A DNA stretch of 64,000 bases from Manis javanica (GCF_040802235.1 NC_133163.1:66196001-66260000); one strand, 5' to 3'. Counted from the stretch's first letter, positions 25,394-35,600 are shown. Notes: generated by a model from the letters alone, not told the origin. Numbers and translations: made by a program.

Positions 25394-25918
25394 AATTAAG
25401 AGAAAGGAATATTATCAGAAAAGAGTACCTCCATAGCTGATCATCTGACACCCTTTAAGTGATCAACATTAAGGATATTTAAAGCATGCGTTGATCTTTG
25501 ATTTACCAATAGTTTTATCCTGTTAACGAGTAATCCCCTTTTCTTTCTTTCTTTCGTACTTTTTTTTTTTTTTTTTAAATTTTTTATCTACCCTTACATG
25601 AAGAATACTATGTTTACTATGCTCTCCCCTATATCAGGTCCCCCCTAACAACCACATTACGGTTACTGTCCATCAGCTTAGCAAAATGTGGTAGAGTCAC
25701 TACTTGTCCTCTCTGTGTTCTGCAGCCCACCCTACCCTTTCTCCCTGCCCCCCATGCATGCTAATCTTAATACCCCCCTTCTTCTTCCCCCCCATTATCC
25801 CTCCCTGCCCACCCATCCTCCCCAGTTCCTTTCCCTTTGGTACCTGTTAGTCCATTTTTGGGTTCTGTAATTCTGCTGCTGTTTTGTTCCTTCAGTTTTT
25901 CCTTTGTTCCTATACTCC
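25394..25918 (-). other. young L1 3' UTR
   Basis: About 525 bp between the ORF2 stop and the internal A-run. It contains an A-rich/polypurine tract (25540-25577 as T/C on the plus strand). It then has a 170-bp terminal block, 'gcatgctttaaatatcctta' and so on, that is also found at the 3' end of the L1 at 56006-62339 (62110-62265). The shared end shows that the family 3' UTR stops at 'ctcttaat' and that the retroviral tail is extra. Confidence 0.85.
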
Positions 25919-28900
25919 TCAGATGAGTGAAATCATTTGGTATTTCTCTTTCTCCGCTTGGCTTATTTCACTGAGCATAATACTCTCCAGCTCCATCCAT
26001 GTTGCTGCAAATGGTTGGATTTTTCCACTTCTTATGGCTGAGTAGTATTCCATTGTGTATATGTACCACATCTTCTTTATCCATTCATCTACAGATGGAC
26101 ATTTAGGTTGCTTCCAATTCTTGGCTATTGTAAATAGTGCTGCGATAAACATAGGAGTGCATCTGTCTTTCTCAAACTTGATTGCTGTGTTCTTAGGGTA
26201 AATTCCTAGGAGTGGAATTCCTGGGTCAAATGGTAGGTCTGTTTTGAGCATTTTGATGCACCTCCATACTGCTTTCCACAATGGTTGAACTAATTTACAT
26301 TCCCACCAGCAGTGTAGGAGGGTTCCCCTTTCTCCACAGCCTCGCCAACATTTGTTGTTGTTTGTCTTTTGGATGGCAGCTATCCTTACTGGTGTGAGGT
26401 GATACCTCATTGTAGTTTTAATTTGCATTTCTCTGATAATTAGCGATGTGGAGCATCTTTTCATGTGTCTCTTGGCCATCTGTATTTCTTTTTTGGAGAA
26501 CTGTCTGTTCAGTTCCTCTGCCCATTTTTTAATTGGGTTATTTGTTTTTTGTTTGTTGAGGCGTGTGAGCTCTTTATATATTCTGGACGTCAAGCCTTTA
26601 TCAGATCTGTCATTTTCAAATATATTCTCCCATACTGTAGGGTTCCTTTTTGTTCTATTGATGGTTTCTTTCGCTGTACAGAAGCTTTTCAGCTTAATGT
26701 AGTCCCACTTGCTCATTTTTGCTGTTGTTTTCCTTGCCCGGGGAGATATGTTCAAGAAGAGATCACTCATGTTTATGTCTAAGAGGTTTTTGCCTATGTT
26801 TTTTTCCAAGAGTTTAATGGTTTCGTGACTTACATTCAGGTCTTTGATCCATTTTGAGTTTACCTTTGTATATGGGGTTAGAATATGGTCCAGTTTCATT
26901 CTCCTACATGTAGCTGTCCAGTTTTGCCAGCACCATCTGTTGAAGAGACTGTCATTTTGCCATTGTATGTCCATGGCTCCTTTATCAAATATTAATTGAA
27001 CATATATGTTTGGGTTAATTTCTGGGGTCTCTAATCTGTTCCACTGGTCTGTGGCTCTGTTCTTGTGCCAGTACCAAATTGTCTTGATTACTATGGCTTT
27101 GTAGTAGAGCTTGAAGTTGGGGAGTGAGATCCCCCCTACTTTATTCTTCTTTTTCAGGATTGCTTTGGCTATTCGGGGTCTTTGGTGTTTCCATATGAAT
27201 TTTTGAATTATTTGTTCCAATTCATTGAAGAATGTTGCTGGTAATTTGAGAGGGATTGCATCAAATTTGTATATTGCTTTCGGCAGGATGGCCATTTTGA
27301 CGATATTAATTCTTCCTAGCCATGAGCATGGGATGAGTTTCCATTTATTAGTGTCCCCTTTAATTTCTCTTAAGAGTGACTTGTAGTTTTCAGAGTATAA
27401 GTCTTTCACTTCCTTGGTTAGGTTTATTCCTAGGTATTTTATTCTTTTTGATGCAATGGTGAATGGAATTGTTTTCCTGATTTCTCTTTCTATTGATTCG
27501 TTGTTAGTGTATAGGAAAGCTACAGATTTCTGTGTGTTGATTTTGTATCCTGCAACTTTGCTGTATTCCGATATCAGTTCTAGTAGTTTTGGAGTGGAGT
27601 CTTTAGGGTTTTTTATGTACAGTATCATATCATCTGCAAATAGTGACAGTTTAACTTCTTCTTTACCAATCTGGATTCCTTGTATTTCTTTGTTTTGTCT
27701 GATTGCCGTGGCTAGGACCTCCAGTACTATGTTGAATAACAGTGGGGAGAGTGGGCATCCCTGTCTGGTTCCCGATCTCAGTGGAAATGCTTTCAGCTTC
27801 TCGCTGTTCAGTATAATGCTGGCTGTGGGTTTATCATATATGGCCTTTATTATGTTGAGGTACTTGCCCTCTATTCCCATTTTGCTGAGAGTTTTTATCA
27901 TGAATGGATGTTGAATTTTGTCAAATGCTTTTTCAGCATCTATGGCGATGATCATGTGGTTTTTGTCTTTCTTTTTGTTGATGTGGTGGATGATGTTGAT
28001 GGATTTTCGAATGTTGTACCATCCTTGCATCCCTGGGATGAACCCCACTTGGTCATGGTGTATGATCCTTTTGATATACTGTTGAATTCTGTTTGCTAAT
28101 ATTTTATTGAGTATTTTTGCATCTACATTCATCAGGGATATTGGTCTGTAATTTTCTTTTTTGGTGGGGTCTTTTCCTGGTTTTGGTATTAGGGTGATGT
28201 TGGCTTCATAGAATGAGTTTGGGAGTATTCCCTCTTCTTCTATTTTGTGGAACACTTTAAGGAGAATGGGTATTATGTCTTCTCTGTGTGTCTGATAAAA
28301 TTCCGAGGTAAATCCGTCCGGCCCCGGGGTTTTGTTCTTGGGTAGTTTTTTGATTACTGTTTCAATTTCTTTGCTTGTAATTGGTTTGTTTAACTTTTGT
28401 GTTTCTTCCTTGGTCAGTCTTGGGAGGTTGTATTTTTCTAGGAAGTTGTCCATTTCTTCTAGGTTTTCCAGCTTGTTGGCATATAGGTTTTCATAGTAGT
28501 CTTTAATAATTCTTTGTATTTCTGTGGAGTCTGTCGTGATTTTTCCATTCTCATTTCTGATTATGTTGATTTGTGTTGACTCTCTTTTTCTCTTAATAAG
28601 TTGGGCTAGAGGCTTATCTATTTTGTTTATTTTCTCAAAGAACCAGCTCTTGGTTTCGTTGATTTTTGCTATTGTTTTATTCTTCTCAATTTTGTTTATT
28701 TCTTCTCTGATCTTTATTATGTCCCTCCTTCTGCTGACTTTAGGCCTCATTTGTTCTTCTTTTTCCAGTTTTAATAATTGTGATGTTAGACTATTCATTT
28801 GGGATTGTTCTTCCTTCTTCAAGTGTGCCTGGATTGCTATATACTTTCCTCTTAAGACTGCTTTCGCTGCATCCCACAGAAGTTGGGGCTTAGTGTTGTT

Positions 28901-29761
28901 GTTGTCATTTGTTTCTATATATTCCTTGATCTCTATTTTGATTTGTTCATTGATCCATTGACTATTTAGAAGCATGTTGTTAAGCCTCCATGTGTTTGTG
29001 AGCCTTTTTGTTTTCTTTGTAGAATTTATTTCTACTTTCATACCTTTGTGGTCTGAAAAATTGGTTGGTAGAATTTCAATATTGTGGAATTTACTGAGGC
29101 TCTTTTTGTGAGCTAGTATGTGGTCTATTCTGGAGAATGTTCCATGTGCACTTGAGAAGAATGTATATCCTGTTGCTTTTGGATGTAAAGTTCTATAGAT
29201 GTCTATTAGGTCCATCTGTTCTAGTGTGTTGTTCAGTGCCTGTGTGTCTTTACTTATTTTCTGCCCGGTGGATCTATCCTTTGGGGTGAGTGGTGTGTTG
29301 AAGTCTCCTACAATGAATGCATTGCAGTCTATTTCCCTCTTTAGTTCTGTTAGTATTTGCTTCACATATGCTGGTGCTCCTGTATTGGGTGCATATATAT
29401 TTAGAATGGTTATATCCTCTTGTTGGACTAAGCCCTTTATCATTATGTAGTGGCCTTCTTTATCTCTTGTTACTTTCTTTGTTTTGAAGTCTATTTTGTC
29501 TGATATTAGTACTGCAACCCCTGCTTTCTTCTCACTGTTGTTTGCCTGAAATATGTTTTTCCATCCCTTGACTTTTAGTCTATGCTTATCTTTGGGTTTA
29601 AGGTGAGTTTCTTGTAAGCAGCATATAGATGGGTCTTGCTTTTTTATCCATTCTATTACTCTATGTCTTTTGATTGGTGCATTAAGTCCATTTACATTTA
29701 GGGTGACTATTGAAAGATATGTACTTATTGCCATTGCAGGCTTTAGATTCGTGGTTACCAA
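25919..29761 (-). CDS. L1 ORF2 protein: endonuclease and reverse transcriptase
   Basis: An uninterrupted frame of 1280 codons, the usual size for mammalian L1 ORF2. The N-terminal 240 residues form an APE-type endonuclease: '[15 protein letters not shown]', 'QETHL', 'GDFNTPL', 'SRIDHIL' and 'SDHKG' carry the expected catalytic Asn, Glu, Asp and His positions. The reverse transcriptase has '[11 protein letters not shown]' near residue 700. Near the C-terminus '[18 protein letters not shown]' supplies the conserved Cys/His motif. The protein nicks the target DNA and primes reverse transcription on it. The start may be the first ATG (29761) or the MAIS ATG 9 codons later. The ORF1-ORF2 gap is about 170 bp. 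Since all key motifs are present the protein could be active; activity is not shown. Confidence 0.95.
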   Translation of the reverse strand: MVTTNLKPAMAISTYLSIVTLNVNGLNAPIKRHRVIEWIKKQDPSICCLQETHLKPKDKHRLKVKGWKNIFQANNSEKKAGVAVLISDKIDFKTKKVTRDKEGHYIMIKGLVQQEDITILNIYAPNTGAPAYVKQILTELKREIDCNAFIVGDFNTPLTPKDRSTGQKISKDTQALNNTLEQMDLIDIYRTLHPKATGYTFFSSAHGTFSRIDHILAHKKSLSKFHNIEILPTNFSDHKGMKVEINSTKKTKRLTNTWRLNNMLLNSQWINEQIKIEIKEYIETNDNNNTKPQLLWDAAKAVLRGKYIAIQAHLKKEEQSQMNSLTSQLLKLEKEEQMRPKVSRRRDIIKIREEINKIEKNKTIAKINETKSWFFEKINKIDKPLAQLIKRKRESTQINIIRNENGKITTDSTEIQRIIKDYYENLYANKLENLEEMDNFLEKYNLPRLTKEETQKLNKPITSKEIETVIKKLPKNKTPGPDGFTSEFYQTHREDIIPILLKVFHKIEEEGILPNSFYEANITLIPKPGKDPTKKENYRPISLMNVDAKILNKILANRIQQYIKRIIHHDQVGFIPGMQGWYNIRKSINIIHHINKKKDKNHMIIAIDAEKAFDKIQHPFMIKTLSKMGIEGKYLNIIKAIYDKPTASIILNSEKLKAFPLRSGTRQGCPLSPLLFNIVLEVLATAIRQNKEIQGIQIGKEEVKLSLFADDMILYIKNPKDSTPKLLELISEYSKVAGYKINTQKSVAFLYTNNESIEREIRKTIPFTIASKRIKYLGINLTKEVKDLYSENYKSLLREIKGDTNKWKLIPCSWLGRINIVKMAILPKAIYKFDAIPLKLPATFFNELEQIIQKFIWKHQRPRIAKAILKKKNKVGGISLPNFKLYYKAIVIKTIWYWHKNRATDQWNRLETPEINPNIYVQLIFDKGAMDIQWQNDSLFNRWCWQNWTATCRRMKLDHILTPYTKVNSKWIKDLNVSHETIKLLEKNIGKNLLDINMSDLFLNISPRARKTTAKMSKWDYIKLKSFCTAKETINRTKRNPTVWENIFENDRSDKGLTSRIYKELTRLNKQKTNNPIKKWAEELNRQFSKKEIQMAKRHMKRCSTSLIIREMQIKTTMRYHLTPVRIAAIQKTNNNKCWRGCGERGTLLHCWWECKLVQPLWKAVWRCIKMLKTDLPFDPGIPLLGIYPKNTAIKFEKDRCTPMFIAALFTIAKNWKQPKCPSVDEWIKKMWYIYTMEYYSAIRSGKIQPFAATWMELESIMLSEISQAEKEKYQMISLI

Positions 29762-29929
29762 AGGTTCAAGGTTAGCTTCTTTAGTATCTTACTGCCTAAC
29801 TTAGCTCGCTTATTGAGCTGTTATATACACTGTCTGGAGAGTCTTTTCTTCTCTCCCTTCTTATTCCTCCTCCTCCATTCTTCATATGTTGTGTGTTTTG
29901 TTCTGTGCTCTTTTTAGGGGTGCTCCCAT

Positions 29930-30886
29930 CTAGAGCAGTCCCTGTAGGATGCCCTGTAGAGGTGGTTTGTGGGAAGCAAATTCCCTCAGCTTTTGCTTGT
30001 CTGGGAATTGTTTGATCCCACCATCATATTTAAATGATAGTCGTGCTGGATACAGTATCCTTGGTTCAAGGCCCTTCTGTTTCATTGCATTAAGTATATC
30101 ATGCCATTCTCTTCTGGCCTGTAGGGTTTCTGTTGAGAAGTCTGATGTTAGCCTGATTGGTTTTCCTTTATAGGTGACCTTTTTCTCTCTAGCTGCCTTT
30201 AAAACTCTTTCCTTGTCCTTGATCCTTGCCATTTTAATTATTATGTGTCTTGGTGTTGTCCTCCTTGGATCCTTTCTGTTGGGGGTTCTGTATAATTCCA
30301 TGGTCTGTTCGATTATTTCCTCCCCCAGTTTGGGGAAGTTTTCAGCAATTATTTCTTCAAGGACACTTTCTATCCCTTTTCCTCTTTCTTCCTCTTCTGG
30401 TATCCCTATAATACGAATGTTTTTCCTTTTGTATTGGTCACATATTTCTCTTAGTGTTGTTTCATTCCTGGAGATCCTTTTATCTCTCTCTCTGTCAGCT
30501 TCTATACGTTCCTGTTCTCTGGCTTCTATTCCTTCAATGGCCTCTTGCATCTTATCCATTCTGCTTATAAATCCTTCCAGGGATTGTTTCACTTCTGTGA
30601 TCTCTTTCCTGACATCTGTGATCTCCTTCCGGACTTCATCCCACTGCTCTTGCATTTTTCTCTGCATCTCATCCCACTGCTCTTGCAGTTTTCTCTGCAT
30701 CTCATCCCACTGCTCTTGCATTTTTCTCTGCATCTCATCCCATTGCTCTTGCATTTTTTTCTGCATCTCTGTCAGCATGTTCATGATTTTTATTTTGAAT
30801 TCTTTTTCAGGAGGACTAGTTAGGTCTGTCTCCTTCTCAGGTGTTGTCTCTGTGATCTTTGTCTGCCTGTAGTTTTGCCTTTTCAT
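29930..30886 (-). CDS. L1 ORF1 RNA-binding chaperone
   Basis: An uninterrupted 318-codon frame in L1 order upstream of ORF2. ORF1 protein trimerises through a coiled coil, binds L1 RNA and forms the cytoplasmic particle with ORF2. Residues 1-40 are a basic N-terminal part. Residues 41-84 are four 11-residue repeats of the type 'MQRKMQEQWDE', and the coiled coil continues to about 140. An RRM-like domain follows from about 156 ('NIRIIGIPEEEE', 'RHIIIKMARIKDKERVLKAA'), and the C-terminal domain covers about 250-318 ('LQARREWHDI', 'ILYPARLSFKYDG'). The length is close to other mammalian ORF1 proteins. The other copy in this window has only two of the 11-residue repeats. Confidence 0.93.
   Translation of the reverse strand: MKRQNYRQTKITETTPEKETDLTSPPEKEFKIKIMNMLTEMQKKMQEQWDEMQRKMQEQWDEMQRKLQEQWDEMQRKMQEQWDEVRKEITDVRKEITEVKQSLEGFISRMDKMQEAIEGIEAREQERIEADRERDKRISRNETTLREICDQYKRKNIRIIGIPEEEERGKGIESVLEEIIAENFPKLGEEIIEQTMELYRTPNRKDPRRTTPRHIIIKMARIKDKERVLKAAREKKVTYKGKPIRLTSDFSTETLQARREWHDILNAMKQKGLEPRILYPARLSFKYDGGIKQFPDKQKLREFASHKPPLQGILQGLL
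30635..30766 (-). repeat. 33-bp tandem repeats within L1 ORF1
   Basis: Four in-frame 33-bp units encode the 11-residue coiled-coil repeats (residues 41-84). The units are nearly identical in DNA. The equivalent block in the other L1 (56971-57036) has two. Confidence 0.9.
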
Positions 30887-31378
30887 GGTGATAGAGATAG
30901 TTTGCAGAGCTGGTACAAGTGACCGCTGGAAGAGCTTCCCTTCTTGTTGGTTTGTAGCCTTTTCCTGGGAGAATAGTGACCTCTAGTGGCTTGTGCTGGG
31001 CAGCTGTGCGCAGACAGGGCTTCTGCTTCCTGCCCAGTTGCTTTGGGGTTTATCTCCGCTGTTGCTGTGGGCTTGGCCTGGCTGGGGCTCTTCCTCCAAA
31101 ATGGTGGAGCCCCGTTGGAGGGGGAGCAGCCAGGGGACTATTTATCTCCGTAAGGGGCCTCTGTGCTCCCTGCTGCCCAGGGGGTTAGAGTGCCCAGAGA
31201 TCCCCAGATTCCCTGCTTCTCGTCTAAGTGACCTGTCCTGCCCCTTTAAGATTTCCAAAAAGCACTCTCCAAACCAAAACAACAACAGCAACAATGAGAG
31301 AGGGAACAGAAAGAAAGAGAAAAAAAAAAAAGGAAAAAAAAAGGAAAAAACAAGCGATTTTTTTTTTTTTTTTTTTTT

Positions 31379-32260
31379 TGTCCTCAGGTGCCGGTCCCAG
31401 GCACCCGCTCACTGGTCCTGCTGCCCTGTCTCCCTAGCACCAGGGTCCCTGTCCTTTCAAGGCTTCCAAAAAGCACCCACCCACCGGTCCCGCAGGGAAG
31501 GAACACTCAATATTCTTTGTCCTCTGGCACTGGTCCCACGCACCCGCTCACCAGTCCCGCCGCCCTGCCTCCCTAGCACCGGGGTCCCTGTCCCTTCAAG
31601 GCTTCCAAAAAGCACTCGGCAAAAAGAGAAAAAAAAAGGGGAAAAACGCGCGATTTCTTCCGTCCTCAGGTGCTGGTCTCAGGCACCCACCCACCGGTCC
31701 CACAGGGAAAAATGCGGGATATTCTTTGTCCTCAGGTGCCGGTCCCAGGCACCCGCTCACCAGTCCCGCCGCCCTGCCTCCCTAGCACCGGGGTCCCTGT
31801 CCCTTTTAGGCTTCCAAAAAGCGCTCGCCCAAAAGAGAAAAAAAAAAGGGGAAAAACGCGCGATTTCCTCTGTCCTCAAGTGCCGGTCTCAGGCACCCGC
31901 CCACCGGTCCCGCAGGGAAAAACGGGGGATATTCTTTGTCCTCAGGCGCCGGTCCCAGCCACCCGCTCACCAGTCCCGCCACCGTGCCTCCCTAGCACTG
32001 GGGTCCCCGTCCCTTCAAGGCTTCCAAAAAGCGCTCGCCCAAAAGAGAAAAAAAAAAGGGGGAAAAACGCGCGACCTCCTCCGTCCTCAGGCACCGGTCT
32101 CAGGCACCCGCCCCCAGGTCTCGCAGGGAGAAACGCGGGATATTCTTTGTCCTCCGGCGCCGTTCCCAGGCACCTCCTCACCGGTCCCGCCACCCTGCCT
32201 CCCCAGCAACGGGGGCCCGTCCCTCTAAGGCTTCCAAAAAGGGCTCGCCAAAAAAAAAAC
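31379..32260 (-). repeat. ~210-bp tandem monomers in L1 5' UTR
   Basis: The landmark 'attctttgtcct' recurs at 31512, 31721, 31931 and 32142, giving intervals of 209, 210 and 211 bp. Between the landmarks the same text repeats: 'cccgctcaccagtcccgcc', 'gcttccaaaaagcgctcgcc', an A-run, then 'aaaaacgcgcgat'. A shorter, partly diverged unit lies at 31379-31511. The L1 at 56006-62339 has only about one unit (56250-56400). Confidence 0.9.
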
Positions 32261-32485
32261 CGCTCCGGTTTCTCTCCACCCGCCGGGAGCCGGGGGGAGG
32301 GGCGCTTGGGTCCCGCCGGGCTGGGGCTTGTATCTTACCCCCTTCACAAGGCGCTGGGTTCTTGCAGGTGTGGATGTGGTCTGGATGTTGTCCTGTGTCC
32401 TGTGGTCTCTATTTTAGGAAGATTTTTCTTTATTATATTTTCATAGCTCTATGTGTTTTTGGGAGGAGATTTCCACTGCTCTACT

Positions 32486-32502
32486 CACGCCGCCATCTTG
32501 GC
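32486..32502 (-). promoter_or_regulatory. YY1-type site at L1 5' end
   Basis: On the minus strand the element begins 'ggggagccaagatggcggcg'. 'CAAGATGGC' matches the YY1 motif that sets the transcription start in human L1. At the same place the second L1 (56013-56030) reads 'gccagaatggtgg', a decayed version. Confidence 0.7.
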
Positions 32503-32774
32503 TCCCCTGGCATTGTTCCACTTTTTAGCCTGATTAAAACTGGTTGATGGTTCCACGGATGTTCACTTTGTAGATAATTAATTCATCTTGTATTTATGTC
32601 TTCTGTGCTTTACTGTATATGTAGTATGCTTCACAATAACCTCTCCCCATATACCCCCCTAAAAGCTTCTGGCCATTGGTGCTTCAAAAGGAGCTGTGAA
32701 ACTATTTGAACTCTAATATACTCCTCAGTTCTAAATTTCTAGGATTTTAGAAAGGTATTTTATTTTTCTTAGCA

Positions 32775-33181
32775 TGCAATAGGGGAAATCTCCCCCTGTT
32801 TGGAACTGAAAGACAAAGAATTCAGATAAAGGTAAAAAAAAAATAGGTTTATTACCATCAAAAAGCTGGTTAGAGGATATTGACCACAATGGGCTATCAA
32901 ATGCCCTACTTTTAAATTAGATAAACTTTCCCACCCAAGTCCAAGGCAGAGAGAGGTGGACAACTTTAGGTTTCCCTACTGTGGCTTGCTTCAGAGAACT
33001 CAGGATTTGTCTGAAATCAAAGAAATGCAGACAGAAAGAAATTTACCCATAAGATGAGTCATCCTTCTTCCCTGGAATGGAGTGAGTGGGGGAGCTTGCC
33101 TTTCTCTCTTGGACAGTGGAATGGAAATTCTCTACACTCCATGGAAATGTGAAAAATAAGGAATAAATATTACCCCTAACA
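32775..33181 (-). mobile_element. possible solo LTR
   Basis: Read on the minus strand, a 'tgttaggggtaat' start, 'gtaataaacc' signal about 85 bp before the end, and a 'cccctattgca' end would fit an LTR of about 407 bp. I found no clear target-site duplication and cannot name a family. It could also be part of an older unrelated repeat. Confidence 0.35.
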
Positions 33182-33780
33182 ACAGGCAGGCTAGCAGTGC
33201 TTGGTAGTCTATCTTTTTTGAAGTCAGCTCTTTGAAGCTTAGCAAAGACTGCTGCAGGCAAAATTTCAGTATAAGCTTCATTCTTGCTCTTAAGGATGCT
33301 TTCCCTTCCTCTACTTCTGAACCTCCAGCCACCATTTTTTCAGTGGCTTCCTTGATATATCTTCAGAGACTAGAAGGTAAGGAAAAAGGAGAAAGGAGCA
33401 GGAATTACATGTGCAGATCTTCTCAAAAGCATGTATTTATGAGTAAAGACTACCTTCTCCACTTATTCATGAGGTGTATTAAGTTATGGTACACAATTTC
33501 AAGTGCCTCGGGAGCTGACTTAAATTTCTTTTTCTAGGTAAAGTTAAGCTTGGTTCAAGTACTTGCTTTCTGATATTTAGAAGTCCTCAATGATTATTCA
33601 TATTGGCCTCATCCCAAAAAGACAATAAAAATACAAATACACATCCACACTTAATGTCATTATTTCCTTCTCAGAGTGATGCGTAATGATTACTGTGTGT
33701 CCACAAATACTTTTATTCATGATTTTAATTAGCATGGATAAGTTAGTCCAGAAATTACAGTTAGTAGCACATATTTGTTT
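33182..33780. other. intergenic, no feature recognised
   Basis: No conserved frame, splice-like exon or named repeat seen. Short frames such as 33232-33537 lack any recognisable protein similarity. Confidence 0.5.
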
Positions 33781-33784
33781 TTTT

Positions 33785-34350
33785 ATTCAAATGTTTATTT
33801 TTATTTTGAGGTAATTGTAGATTCACATATGGTTGTGAGAAATAATATAGAGAGATTCCCTTATGCCCTTTACCCAATTTCCTCCAATAGTAACATCTTG
33901 CAACACTATACTACAATATCACAACCAAGATATTGACATTGTTATAGTCATAATATAGCTATAGAACATTTCCATTATTACCAGGGTCCCTTATATTGCC
34001 CTTCTATAGCCATAAATAATCCCCTCCCCCTCAGCCTCCTTTACTTAACCCCTGGAAACTACTAACCTATTTTTCATTTCTGTAACTTTGTCATGTCAAG
34101 AATGTTATATAAATGTAATCACATGGTACATAATCTTCTGGGATTGGCTTTTTCATTCAGCATAATGCTCCGGAATTCATCTATGTTGTTGCATGAATCC
34201 ATAGTTTGTTCCCTTTTGTTGCTGAGTAGTATTTTATGGTATGGATATACCATGGTTTGTTTAACCATTCACCCACTGAAAAGCTCTGGGCTGTTTTTGG
34301 CTATTACAAATAAAGCTGTTATAAACATCATGTGCGATTTTTGTATATGA
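33785..34350 (-). repeat. old L1 3' end, antisense
   Basis: Clear similarity to the 3' UTR and ORF2 end of ancient L1s: 'gtaacatcttgcaacactat', 'aagatattgacattgttata', 'tcaagaatgttatataaatg', 'ttgggattggctttttcattc'-like text and 'gctgagtagtattttatggt'. Confidence 0.85.
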
Positions 34351-34734
34351 ACAAAGTGTGTGAAAACATGTTTGTAGTAATGTGTAATTCTTTGCCTAAT
34401 TTTCTGGCTGTCTCACTACAGAGCAAAATATGTCAACACATTTGCCAAAGGTCACAGATTACCTCTTGTAACTGAGGATTAACTAAGGATTCTTATCAAT
34501 ACTTGCAGCTTTACAACTACTTTGCTTCTTGACCTTGAGTAGTCCTTGACTCTCTGAGCCTTAGCTAGACAAGATACATGTTTTTCAAAATGTATTATTT
34601 GAAACATGAACTCCATGAAATGCTCTAATAAGGGGTGGCAAGGTGGGGGGCAGGGGGAGAAAGAGTTTCATGGTCAAATAAGTTTGAGGAAATGCTGAAC
34701 ACTATATTCCTCATTTGAAATAAACAAATGTCCT

Positions 34735-34965
34735 TCGGTATACCAAAGGAGGAAGCCAGTATCCAACTGTCGAAGTTCAAATCCCAGCTCCATCACTTGC
34801 TGAAATAGTAAACCTTAGCCAGACACTTAACCATCCCATACCTCAGTTTCCTCATCTGTAAAATGGAGATAACAATAGTACCTCACTCATATGAATGCAA
34901 GATTAACTATAAGGACACAAGAAAATACTTGATATATGTTAGCTATTATTATTGCCATCAGAATC
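34735..34965 (+). repeat. MIR element
   Basis: Contains the MIR core and tail: 'ctcagtttcctcatctgtaa', 'aatggagataacaatagtac' and a following 'tgttagctattattattg'. Ancient tRNA-derived SINE. Confidence 0.9.
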
Positions 34966-34969
34966 ATCA

Positions 34970-35070
34970 AAATTGTTATGATCTTGTTAAAAATACACAT
35001 GTCCAGGCCTCACCCCTGGAGATTTATATTCATTAAGTCTAGATAAGAGTCTGGTCCAGATGAAGAAGCA
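34970..35070. repeat. possible MER5-like hAT fragment
   Basis: 'cacatgtccaggcctcaccc' and the following lines resemble a piece of MER5-type nonautonomous hAT DNA transposons. Short and diverged. Confidence 0.4.
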
Positions 35071-35474
35071 GAGGTTTATCTACACTAAGAGTATATTCAA
35101 GATAGTACTAGAGACTGAATTTAAACCCAGACCAAACTGGCTGATGGAGAAGTGTCACACTTATATCCATACACAAATTTAGTAAATCCTTTATATGACT
35201 AACTCTGCAGTCCTGCAAAAAGAGTACAGTTCACTTGTGAACTGAAGGGTGGGCTTATAATATAAACTCATGATTCCTGAAGGAATGCAGACAAAATAAA
35301 ATGTAGTTCTGTAGAGTCGGTATACAGCTTTTAAGAAATTCCTAAATGTAGTAAGCATTCATATATGAAAACTTTATTTTTGAGTTATTGCTTAGCAAGT
35401 GATACCTGAAAATAAGACATTATTTCCTTACAAATACATGATTGTTATTATTTCTGTAGGTTTCACCGCTGCAC

Positions 35475-35537
35475 TGATGATTTTCAAAGGACTTTTTATT
35501 GTTAAGCATTAAGCGAATTTCCAGGATACTTGGGGAA
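35475..35537 (-). other. NUBPL: NUBPL 3' UTR
   Basis: Minus-strand sequence after the TGA at 35538-35540. It contains AATAAA at 35495-35500, giving a short 3' UTR with cleavage expected near 35475-35485. The cleavage point is inferred. Confidence 0.65.
35495..35500 (-). terminator. NUBPL: NUBPL polyadenylation signal
   Basis: AATAAA on the minus strand ('aacaataaaaagtcc'), 38 bases after the stop codon. It is the nearest canonical signal. Confidence 0.65.
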
Positions 35538-35600
35538 TCACTCTAGAGGTGGCGGCAATCTTTTTACCACTTCTGCAGCAATCCTCAGGTAAGCTTTTGC
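35538..35600 (-). CDS. NUBPL: NUBPL last coding exon
   Basis: After the acceptor 'tcttttccag' (35601 and up) the minus strand reads 20 codons, beginning A-K-A-Y-L-R-I-A-A-E-V-V-K-R-L, then TGA. This is the C-terminus of NUBPL (Ind1), a mitochondrial matrix P-loop NTPase that delivers Fe-S clusters to complex I. The exon begins in phase 0 and the preceding exon (42344-42426) ends in phase 0, so they join cleanly. The final residues differ slightly from the human protein as I recall it. Together with the intact splice site this supports a functional gene and not a processed pseudogene. Confidence 0.93.
   Translation of the reverse strand, partial: AKAYLRIAAEVVKRLPPPLE

Larger units (their letters stand above)
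30887..32506 (-). promoter_or_regulatory. young L1 5' UTR / promoter region
   Basis: About 1.6 kb upstream of ORF1 on the minus strand, GC-rich with many undecayed CpG dinucleotides, which suggests a recent insertion. It comprises a leader (32260-32506), a tandem-monomer block (about 31380-32260), an A/T-run transition (31320-31380) and a unique part up to ORF1. L1 5' UTRs act as internal RNA polymerase II promoters; strength here is unknown. Confidence 0.8.
23695..32525 (-). mobile_element. L1 with retroviral 3' tail, single insertion
   Basis: One retroposed unit of about 8.8 kb. On the minus strand: L1 5' end at 32506, promoter monomers, ORF1, ORF2, L1 3' UTR ending at 25394, an 18-base A-run (25376-25393), 1640 bp of retroviral env end and LTR, and a terminal A-run of about 26 (23710-23735). 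The same 20-bp sequence 'ctggcattgttccacttttt' lies at both outer ends (23695-23714 and from 32507). I see no separate duplication at the inner junction. It was therefore probably inserted in one event. It lies 3-12 kb beyond the NUBPL 3' end, in the same orientation as that gene. Confidence 0.9.

Noticed and set aside
24971..25399. 142-codon plus-strand frame
   Set aside because: It is antisense to the retroviral env remnant, ends in a poly-F run from the T-run, and has no protein similarity I recognise.
27414..28961. Plus-strand frames of 145-166 codons over the L1 ORF2
   Set aside because: They are the reverse-strand shadows of the intact ORF2 at 25919-29761 and encode low-complexity hydrophobic text. 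The same shadows appear over the second L1 (58705-60247, minus).
30635..30766. 33-bp repeats as a minisatellite outside a gene
   Set aside because: They are in frame within ORF1 and code for its coiled coil.
31379..32260. Regularly spaced repeats that could suggest a CRISPR array or satellite
   Set aside because: The units are ~210 bp, adjoin each other without unique spacers, and lie in order upstream of L1 ORF1, so they are L1 promoter monomers.
23695..32525. Two independent neighbouring insertions (tail first, L1 later)
   Set aside because: The L1 would have had to land exactly at the tail's 5' edge without leaving its own duplication. The outer duplication fits one event better. Kept only as an alternative.
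32775..33181. Confident call of a solo LTR
   Set aside because: Ends are plausible but no matching flanking duplication was found, so it is listed only as possible.
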